A stretch of 24,945 nt of DNA, taken from contig JANBQS010000240.1 in the NCBI GenBank assembly GCA_027577415.1, positions 1 through 24,945 on the forward strand, in the 5' to 3' direction. The position numbers and the translations under genes are program-made. The stretch is from Coemansia sp. RSA 922 (Eukaryota; Kickxellomycota; Kickxellomycetes; Kickxellales; Kickxellaceae). Every line of letters starts with the position of its first letter. Position 1 is the stretch's first letter. The notes under the pieces are model-generated. The model was not told the DNA's origin. It saw only the letters and a program-made list of their open reading frames with translations, and made no database searches. Positions 18,529 through 24,945 of the stretch are shown here, piece by piece.

Positions 18529-21414
18529 ATGCACATATCGCTCGGCCAGCTGGTGCTGACGTATATATTGGGGATTCTGACTATCCCCGCGCTCCTCATA
18601 GCTGGTGTGGCCCTATTCTGGGTCCTGCTACCCTCGGCCGAGCCGTTTACCAGAGTGCTGGACATATCAGATGCCGCCAGCGCCAAGACTGACGAGGCGA
18701 AGAACCTTGTCAAGCCCGCTGCTGCTCAGCAACAAGCAGACTCCTTATCTCGGCAGCCACTATCGTCGCCGTATGGTGAGCGGCGGATGGGCTGGCTCCG
18801 CATTACTCGATCCCTTGACTCTCATCCGCCAGAGCTTGTGGAGTCGCACACAAAGTTCACAGATATTGTTGCACGAGGATTTGCCAAGTGGATGCACACC
18901 AAGCGCAGCAATAGCAGCGCCGGTACTGGCAAGCGGTCGGACAGTAGTGGTGCTGGTGGGTCTGGACCTCCGCCAGATGCCTACCAGCAAGACATGTACT
19001 ATGTCGTGCTCAATGGCGACACGCTAGTTATGTACGACGGCGAGGCCATGGGCGAATGTCGGGGAGTTATTATTATGACAAAGTACCGCGTGTCCTTGCA
19101 CCACAGTGAGGGCACCAGTGAGGCACAGGTTTATTCGCGCCGAACACCAATCAGGCTATCACCGGTTGACGACAGCGTCGAGGCGAGCAAGTACAAGCGG
19201 CAAGTGGCAGAGTACTTTGTGTATGCCGATCGGCCAGTAGACAAGGAGGACTGGTACTTTGCCCTGATGTGGAGCTCGCTAACAGCTACAGCCACTGTTA
19301 GCAGCGATGAGGAGGGGGATTCAAGCCTTGGACACGCGCCTTTAGACAGCGATGTGCCTGGTGGTCTTGGCGGCAACTCTGTTACGCCTCTGGCTTCTCC
19401 GAGCGCGCATACAAATGGGGCGACCTTTAACATAAACGCCCACAGCGGCAACACATCAGCACAGGCGGCTGGAGGTCAGGAGCTAACTGCTGAGCAGCGC
19501 GAGCGGCGGCGACTACGCATGCGAAGGACATGCCTGGTGCCGGATTCAGTCGGTATCGGCTCCATTCTCCAGACAATATCGGCACGAGGCGAAATGTCGA
19601 CCGGCCAAAATTCGGTGCGCCAGGACGAGTGGCTTAATGCCATGCTTGGCAGAGTGTTCTTGGGCGCCTATCGCACAGAGTGGGCGCGGCGTCACTTTAT
19701 TCGCAAGATGCAGGCAAAATTTGACCGAGTGCAGCGACCGGTGTTTCTGGACAAGATCGTAGTAGCGGATCTGGATATTGGCGACAATGTTCCGATAATC
19801 ACTAGTCCCAAGCTCGAGTCATTCGACGCTAACGGCCTAGTCGACACTTCGATGTACGTTCACTACAAGGGCGGCTTCCGCTTGGTGCTCAACACGGGCG
19901 TGAAGTTGGGCTCGTTGCGTATGTCAGTATCGCTCGCTGTCGTGTTAGAGAGCCTGGCCGGCAAGATGCTGGTCAGAATGAAGCCCTCACCGTCCAATCG
20001 CTTTTGGACCGGGTTCTATGAGATGCCCAGCATTCGTATTAGCCTGTCGCCGGTGTTTATGCAAAAGAAGGTCAAGTACGCTGTCGTCTCGCAAGCCATC
20101 GAGAAGCAAATCTACGATATTTTGCGCCAGACCTTGGTGTTGCCAAACATGGACGACACTGTGTTCTTCCCGACCTTTGTAGACGACGGAGCTATATTGG
20201 AGCGCTCGCTCAAGGAGTATAAGGACCAAGCGCTAGGCGATGACGAGATATGTCTGGATAGTGACGACGATGACAAGAGCCACCATTCTGGCAAGCGGGA
20301 ATCAGTTGCCGGCCATAGCAAGTCCGACCAGTCAGGCAGTGAGCGTAGTGGCGAAGTTCCTTTGGCGAAAAAGCTGGACTCATCAGAGCACACGACTCCA
20401 GATCTAGTGCAGAAGCCGCGCCAACGAGTAGGACTACCATCCACTATGCCTGAGGAGGACACAAGTACAAGCACACAAGACCAGTCGGACGGCCAACGCA
20501 GCAGCGATGGGGATAGTGCGATGTGGAGCGAGGACTATGCAACACCACAGGAGAACCTCTCCTCGTCTCGCCTGGCGATGGACTCGCCGCAGCAGCTTAG
20601 TGGCCACTCTTCTTCAATATCTAATCGTGACATTGGGTCGCAAAAGTCGTCTACCTACTCCCGCTCGACTTTAGGCAGCAACTCGCCCTCGAGATTGTCG
20701 CCGTCGCCTGCCAACTCGATAGCCCAGCAAGCAAGGTCTGTGTCGCTGAAGTCGACGTTATCGCTATCGGCTGCCTCGCTGCTTAAGCGGGCCAAGGATA
20801 GCCAGGCTGCAGAGTCGGCCAAGACTTGGTGGCAGAACATACAACAAGCCAACTCGAGCAATAACAGTAGCGGGCCTGTCAAATCGCTGGCAGTACCTAG
20901 CAGGCCGACCAGTGATGTGCTAGGCATTAGCTATGAAGGCGGCGGAGGAGGCGTGGGCCTTAGTGATGAACAATCAGGCTCGCCTGTCCAGCCCTTGCGA
21001 AACATGTCGCCGCTGCATGCCAACAGCCTTCATACGGCACGGCCTGCTGTGGGCGCTAGCCCCCGTTTACCTCGATATGACGAGTCAGTAGACGAGTATG
21101 AACTGCCGCTCTCGTCATCTGCACCACATGTAGCATCCGGCAGCAGTAGCGCCCGGCCAAGCGCAGTTGCGGGCAGTGGCGAGGGCAGTAGTACTTCCCA
21201 CCAATTCCCTCGATTGCCGGATGGTAGCGTTAGTAGCAGCTACAGTAGCAACTACGCCAACCGCGGCAGTAACACGACGTCAGGCGCAGACTCTTCGTTA
21301 GTCAGACGTAGACCAGCGGCGCTTAGCATGGGCAGTGAGATCGAGCTGCCACTCCACCGACGCTATTCCATAGGCAAGCAACATCAACAACAGTCGCCAC
21401 CGCAAAAAGAGTAG
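18529..21414 (+). CDS. SMP-domain lipid transfer protein, Nvj2/TEX2-like
   Basis: A 961-residue ER-anchored protein expected to shuttle lipids at membrane contact sites; in yeast Nvj2 works at nucleus-vacuole and ER-Golgi contacts. The order fits the family: an N-terminal membrane segment (about 8-32), a PH-like region (about 140-255; DMYYVVLNGDTLVMYDG, GVIIMTKYRVSL, DWYFALMWSS) and an SMP domain (about 333-548; WLNAMLGRVFLGAYRTEW, FLDKIVVADLDIGDNVPII, YVHYKGGFRLVL, RFWTGFYEMPSIRISLSPV). The PH part is interrupted by a low-complexity linker containing HTNGATFNINAHSGN. The final 400 residues are Ser-rich and acidic, probably disordered and a phosphorylation target; they make it longer than yeast Nvj2. 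The start is the first ATG after the T-rich tract. No intron needed. Confidence 0.9.
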   Translation: MHISLGQLVLTYILGILTIPALLIAGVALFWVLLPSAEPFTRVLDISDAASAKTDEAKNLVKPAAAQQQADSLSRQPLSSPYGERRMGWLRITRSLDSHPPELVESHTKFTDIVARGFAKWMHTKRSNSSAGTGKRSDSSGAGGSGPPPDAYQQDMYYVVLNGDTLVMYDGEAMGECRGVIIMTKYRVSLHHSEGTSEAQVYSRRTPIRLSPVDDSVEASKYKRQVAEYFVYADRPVDKEDWYFALMWSSLTATATVSSDEEGDSSLGHAPLDSDVPGGLGGNSVTPLASPSAHTNGATFNINAHSGNTSAQAAGGQELTAEQRERRRLRMRRTCLVPDSVGIGSILQTISARGEMSTGQNSVRQDEWLNAMLGRVFLGAYRTEWARRHFIRKMQAKFDRVQRPVFLDKIVVADLDIGDNVPIITSPKLESFDANGLVDTSMYVHYKGGFRLVLNTGVKLGSLRMSVSLAVVLESLAGKMLVRMKPSPSNRFWTGFYEMPSIRISLSPVFMQKKVKYAVVSQAIEKQIYDILRQTLVLPNMDDTVFFPTFVDDGAILERSLKEYKDQALGDDEICLDSDDDDKSHHSGKRESVAGHSKSDQSGSERSGEVPLAKKLDSSEHTTPDLVQKPRQRVGLPSTMPEEDTSTSTQDQSDGQRSSDGDSAMWSEDYATPQENLSSSRLAMDSPQQLSGHSSSISNRDIGSQKSSTYSRSTLGSNSPSRLSPSPANSIAQQARSVSLKSTLSLSAASLLKRAKDSQAAESAKTWWQNIQQANSSNNSSGPVKSLAVPSRPTSDVLGISYEGGGGGVGLSDEQSGSPVQPLRNMSPLHANSLHTARPAVGASPRLPRYDESVDEYELPLSSSAPHVASGSSSARPSAVAGSGEGSSTSHQFPRLPDGSVSSSYSSNYANRGSNTTSGADSSLVRRRPAALSMGSEIELPLHRRYSIGKQHQQQSPPQKE

Positions 21415-21548
21415 CCTGGTTGGACATTAAACTGACATTGGAGACTGGAGATGTTTTTAACGTGTACTTTATGAAAAATAAGTTAAACAGATAAATTTTG
21501 AGGAAAATAAAAAAATAAACAACGGCAGTGTATGTAGTTAAATGTTGA
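21415..21548. terminator. Shared convergent 3' region
   Basis: 134 A/T-rich bases between two facing stop codons, with AATAAA-like words on both strands (for example near 21505-21520). It should hold the polyadenylation sites of both the SMP-domain gene and the proline-rich gene. Confidence 0.5.
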
Positions 21549-23402
21549 TTACAATGGAGGTGGAACCACTGCGTTGTATATCGGTGTCAATGGCGGTGCT
21601 TGGAAGGGGCCCATGTTGGCAGGGAAGGGGATGCAGATGGCGGGCATGTTCCCGGAGCCAGTACTTGTGTAGGCCAGCACGACGTGGTTAGCATATGTCG
21701 ACACTGGGCCAGGAGGCATGATCGGTGGAGGTGGTACCACCATTGGCGGAGGAGGGACGATCTCCTCGCACTCCTCAACAGGTGCAGGTGCAATGATAGG
21801 CAGCTGCTCAACAGGGGGAGGAGGTGGAGGAGGCAACACTGGTGGCGGTGGAGGAGGAGGCACCATGGGTGGTGGTGGCGGCGGCTGTACTTCGTTATAT
21901 GGAGCCAAGCCTACGGGTACTGGCGGCGGCGGTGGTGGGATGATATCGGGGCCGGCGAAAGGAGGAGGCGGACCAGACTCGTAGATGTGCACTGGGGGAA
22001 GAGGAGCAGGCGGCGGAACTTCGCTGTATGGCATCACATCAACTGGGACCGGTGGCGGCGGTGGAGGCGCCATGGGTGGTGGCGGTGGAGGCGCCATGGG
22101 TGGTGGTGGTGGAGGCGCCATGGGTGGTGGTGGTGGCGGGACAGCGTTATACCCAGGTACTACTGGAGGAGGCATATCAGGGCCAACGATCGGAGGAAGA
22201 GGAGCCAGCGGTGGTGGCAGCTCAGCTCCATATACCGGAGCCACTGGAGGAAGAGGAGGCATACCAGGGCCGATGATCGGAGGTAGAGAAGGTGGTCCGA
22301 CGATAGGCGGCAGAGTCTCGTAGGGAGGGCCAATAGGCATTGGCGGCAGAGGAGCTAGCTCGCTGTACGGGCCCATGCCATATGGAGGCGGAGCTGGCGC
22401 TGGCATCGGCGGCAGCAGCGGTGCAATCGGTGGAGTCTCGCAATTCTCCTCGCCTAGCGGAGCAACCACAGGCGGTGGTGGTGGTGGCAGCGGCATAACG
22501 GGGGGAAGCGGCGCGCCAGCGTACTGTACTGGCATAGGTGGTGGCGGCATAACCGGAGGAGGAGGGAGGATAGGCGCGCCATAGCCGCCGGCCAGTGGAT
22601 CCATAAAAGGCACTTGTCTTTTCGCGAGCTGCGTGGAGGTTTCCTCGGAGACGGATCTAGGCGACAGAGTGTCGTCGTTGGCTTCGACCTTCATGTGGCT
22701 GCGGCGGTAGAAGGGGCGCGCTGGATACGGAGTGTACGGAGCATACGGCGGGTATGGTGGGTACGGCATCGGTCCAATGCCAGGGCCAAAACCAGGACCA
22801 AAACCAGGGCCAGCTGGGGGACCAAAGCCCGGGCCGAGCGGGACTGGATAGGCACCTGGAGGCGGGAGGAGCAGTGGAGGCGCCATGTAGTTCGGGCAAT
22901 TGGGAGCAAAGCTCTGAGGACCATCGCCGAGCTTGAGGTTAATACACAGATCGGTACTCAAGGCGTTGGGACCGAGAAGCAGGTCGAGGAGTCCGCCGAC
23001 TATGCCCTTATTGCGGCGGAGAGGTGCAGCAGGGAAGGGAACTGGAGGCTCGACGAGCGGCGCAACCGGGTGGTTGTCGACATCAATCAGACCGCGCTTG
23101 AAGAATGGCCCGAAAGAAGGCGGTGGCGGGGGCAGTAGCATCGGCGGTGCCAAGAAGTTCGGGCAATTGGGCGCGACGCTCTGTGGACCGTCGCCGAGCT
23201 TGAGATTAAGACACAGATCGGTACTCAAGGCATTGGGACCTAGAAGCGTGTCGATCAAGCCGCCAACAATGCCCTTGTTGCGGACTAGCGGTGGTGGTGG
23301 GTATGGCAGAGGCCCGTTGAAGAACGGAGGAGGCAGCTGCGGTAGTGGATTCGCTGTAGCAACCTGTGCCAAGACAGCGAATGCGGCTAGAAGCACGCGC
23401 AT
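21549..23402 (-). CDS. Secreted proline-rich protein with duplicated two-cysteine module
   Basis: A 617-residue protein with a clear signal peptide (MRVLLAAFAVLAQVATA, cleavage probably after residue 17), so it should be secreted or placed in the cell wall. Residues 42-90 and 131-179 are near-identical modules (NKGIVGGL, LLGPNALSTDLC, NLKLGDGPQS, APNCPN), exactly 89 residues apart, each with two Cys 16 residues apart. Basic sites that Kex2 might cut lie before or between them: KR (102-103), RR (129-130, directly before module 2), RR near 232 and KR near 262. A Gly/Pro/Tyr-rich stretch (about 185-230) follows, then some 350 residues of proline-rich sequence with four MAPPPPPP repeats. There is no GPI signal. 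I know no family for the module. It resembles a structural wall or mucin-like protein, or a precursor of processed peptides; which is undecided. Confidence 0.8.
   Translation of the reverse strand: MRVLLAAFAVLAQVATANPLPQLPPPFFNGPLPYPPPPLVRNKGIVGGLIDTLLGPNALSTDLCLNLKLGDGPQSVAPNCPNFLAPPMLLPPPPPSFGPFFKRGLIDVDNHPVAPLVEPPVPFPAAPLRRNKGIVGGLLDLLLGPNALSTDLCINLKLGDGPQSFAPNCPNYMAPPLLLPPPGAYPVPLGPGFGPPAGPGFGPGFGPGIGPMPYPPYPPYAPYTPYPARPFYRRSHMKVEANDDTLSPRSVSEETSTQLAKRQVPFMDPLAGGYGAPILPPPPVMPPPPMPVQYAGAPLPPVMPLPPPPPPVVAPLGEENCETPPIAPLLPPMPAPAPPPYGMGPYSELAPLPPMPIGPPYETLPPIVGPPSLPPIIGPGMPPLPPVAPVYGAELPPPLAPLPPIVGPDMPPPVVPGYNAVPPPPPPMAPPPPPPMAPPPPPPMAPPPPPPVPVDVMPYSEVPPPAPLPPVHIYESGPPPPFAGPDIIPPPPPPVPVGLAPYNEVQPPPPPPMVPPPPPPPVLPPPPPPPVEQLPIIAPAPVEECEEIVPPPPMVVPPPPIMPPGPVSTYANHVVLAYTSTGSGNMPAICIPFPANMGPFQAPPLTPIYNAVVPPPL
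22056..22140 (-). repeat. Tandem proline repeats in the proline-rich gene
   Basis: Tandem units coding Met-Ala-Pro followed by a run of prolines, mostly 24 bases each (GGTGGCGCCATGGGTGGT-like on the plus strand). Such repeats are prone to length change between strains. Confidence 0.75.
22866..23012 (-). repeat. Cysteine module copy 2 in the proline-rich gene
   Basis: Codes for residues 131-179, preceded directly by a dibasic Arg-Arg. Cysteines are residues 153 and 169. Same length as copy 1 without gaps. Confidence 0.85.
23133..23279 (-). repeat. Cysteine module copy 1 in the proline-rich gene
   Basis: Codes for residues 42-90 of the proline-rich protein. About 43 of 49 residues match copy 2, and the DNA is also largely the same, which points to a fairly recent duplication or to gene conversion. 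Its cysteines are residues 64 and 80. Confidence 0.85.
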
Positions 23403-24887
23403 GGCTATTAAGCAAAAAAAAAGTGAGATGTCGATGAGCGAGGGTATATGAACCCGGAATAGATCGCCTAAAAAAGGATATGCCCAGACAATATGCTGGC
23501 GGGATATGAAGTCGTAAAAATAAATAGCAAGATGAGGAGCGACAGTCGTTAAAATGTTGTTCCTATTTTCCTTTCCGGTGCCGAGGGTAGCTGTTTTTAT
23601 ATGAGTCGAGGATGGCCAAGAAGAGGGAGAGTACTGAACTTAGTGGAATACAACTACCGCAGAGCTATCTCGTAATGGGGCCGCTGTATTCCGTGCTCGA
23701 TCTTGACAAATAACATTTGCCTTTTTTTAAAAATTACACAGTAGAATTGCTGGCTAATCGAGAAAATATTCTACTACTTTTGCTGGCTCCAGTCTACCTG
23801 GCAATCCCGCTTGAGGGAGGAGGAATCGGTTTGCCGGCGCGAAGCGATCATTGTAAAGCGGAGCGGGGAAACGAGGCGCTTGCTCCAAGTGGAGAGACAA
23901 ATCAACTTTACTGTGCTCACGGCTAGACTGGTCCCCTCATTCTGCCGCCGCCACTCCCCCCTTAACCCGTCAGTAGACCGACTGCCAGGCAGAATCCATA
24001 AAAATTCGATAATTAATCGTCGGTCTGTCAGCCAGCGACTACTGCGCCTTGAGGGCGATGTTAATTAAAGACGTAGCGAAAAGCCACAGCGTAAAAAAAG
24101 GGGGGCATATGTTACTGCGACTTGGTTTAGCAGTCAGCAAACACGAGCGCCCAAAGTTACGCGACATTTTTGTTGCTACTGGTTGTGTGTTACTAGCATC
24201 CGCAGCTTCATCACCGGCCATCGCGTGACTTAGTCATAGCAGTCCATGTACTGCGCAGCTCATCTGTCGCTGTTGCTACTGCACAAACTGCCCAAGATAT
24301 CTTGCGCGTAAACGATATCGCCCAATGATAAGTGGTGATATGAGAGCAGTAGAAATGTCGAGCCCGCATCCGAGAATCGGGCTAATCCGCTTGATGCCTG
24401 TGGATTTGGCGGAGCTCTGGCTGCTCAAGCCCCAGTGTAGGCATTTGCATCCAGGCCCACGTTCTGTTTGAGGTTTACCCGCCATCATGCAACGTGAGCC
24501 GAGAGCCGCAATATGCGCGAAAGGATGATTTACGTGTTGTCTTCTGAGATGCCAGCCCGAAGCAGCTGTATGACGTAGCTATTGAGTACCCCCCAAAAAC
24601 GAGGCGATCCAAGTCCAGAGAAAATACACGCTCCGCGCATGCATCACTAGACTCGAACAAAAATAGCTCTGCCAAGTTGGAAAAAAAAAACTTCCAAACG
24701 TCTTTTTTTTTTCCCGCCGAGTCCTTTTACTAGCTCTATTTTATTTTTGCTCACTCCCCCAATTTAGGCTCAATCCACTCTTGGCAGCATCTGTCGCGGG
24801 GACCATTTTGAATTTTACACATCCACACTATCGCGAGCAAGAAGATAATAGTAGTGCTAGTGCCACGTTGCTTTACAGATTCTCCAA
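23403..24887. other. Gene-poor region upstream of the proline-rich gene and right-edge ORF
   Basis: About 1.5 kb. It should hold the promoter of the proline-rich gene at its left end and that of the possible right-edge gene. Frames of 60-85 codons occur on both strands but show no protein features I trust. An A-rich/T-rich stretch with the inverted repeat TTGGAA...TTCCAA lies around 24676-24713. No tRNA or other RNA gene found. Confidence 0.5.
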
Positions 24888-24945
24888 ATGGGGCCAAAGC
24901 CTGACCACTTTTACTTGACTGCCTATGGAGGCGACGACGAGCCCG
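24888..24945 (+). CDS. Possible gene start, cut by the right edge
   Basis: ATG at 24888 after CTCCAA, then 18 more codons open to the end (MGPKPDHFYLTAYGGDDEP). The reading looks protein-like and follows a C/A-rich leader, but it is too short to name. Confidence 0.4.
   Translation, partial: MGPKPDHFYLTAYGGDDEP

Noticed and set aside
21600..22286. 228-codon plus-strand frame rich in Trp and Arg, and glycine-rich frames beside it
   Set aside because: Antisense readings of the polyproline codons of the secreted protein; composition is explained entirely by the CC-rich repeats.
24039..24675. Three minus-strand frames of 60-70 codons (24039-24221, 24276-24488, 24475-24675)
   Set aside because: No recognised motif and ordinary length for chance; the first has a hydrophobic tail but nothing else to support it, and the last starts at TTG.
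1..24945. CRISPR arrays, bacterial operons, insertion sequences
   Set aside because: No spaced direct repeats, no transposase and clear eukaryotic gene structure, so these were not expected and not found.

Overview
This is a eukaryotic, clearly fungal, stretch of nuclear DNA. The evidence is a fungal-type adenylate cyclase (Ras-association, leucine-rich repeats, PP2C-like, class III cyclase), GT-AG introns, TATA boxes 100-150 bases upstream of starts, one gene per promoter, and an Nvj2/TEX2-type contact-site lipid transfer protein. Introns are few, short and close to the 5' ends. Overall composition looks balanced, apart from one AT-rich, gene-poor island. An early-diverging fungus such as a member of the Kickxellomycotina would fit, but that lineage call is inference.

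Layout. Positions 1-7565 (-) carry most of a very large adenylate cyclase; its C-terminal end and stop lie beyond the left edge, and two introns sit near its 5' end. Positions 7566-9058 are mostly intergenic but hold a 38-codon ORF (8324-8440, -) that encodes one perfect C2H2 zinc finger. Next are an equilibrative nucleoside transporter (9059-10414, +), proteasome subunit alpha-1 with one intron (10510-11357, -), a GNAT acetyltransferase (11662-12438, +) that shares a divergent promoter with it, and a ZCCHC8-like zinc-knuckle/PSP protein (12508-14181, -). A roughly 3 kb AT-rich island (14182-17382) follows, with decayed or unrecognised reading frames, a tRNA-like remnant and a cluster of TGCTTGG words.

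The right part holds a PhnZ-like HD-domain protein that has lost five of the six metal ligands (17383-18096, +), an Nvj2/TEX2-like SMP-domain protein (18529-21414, +), a secreted proline-rich protein with a duplicated two-cysteine module (21549-23402, -), a 1.5 kb gene-poor stretch and the first 19 codons of a possible gene running off the right edge (24888, +).

The genes do not form a pathway; this is ordinary fungal gene order with convergent pairs (transporter/proteasome, acetyltransferase/PSP protein, SMP/proline-rich protein) and one divergent pair. The most unusual items are the HD-domain pseudoenzyme, the secreted protein with the repeated cysteine module, and the miniature zinc-finger ORF.
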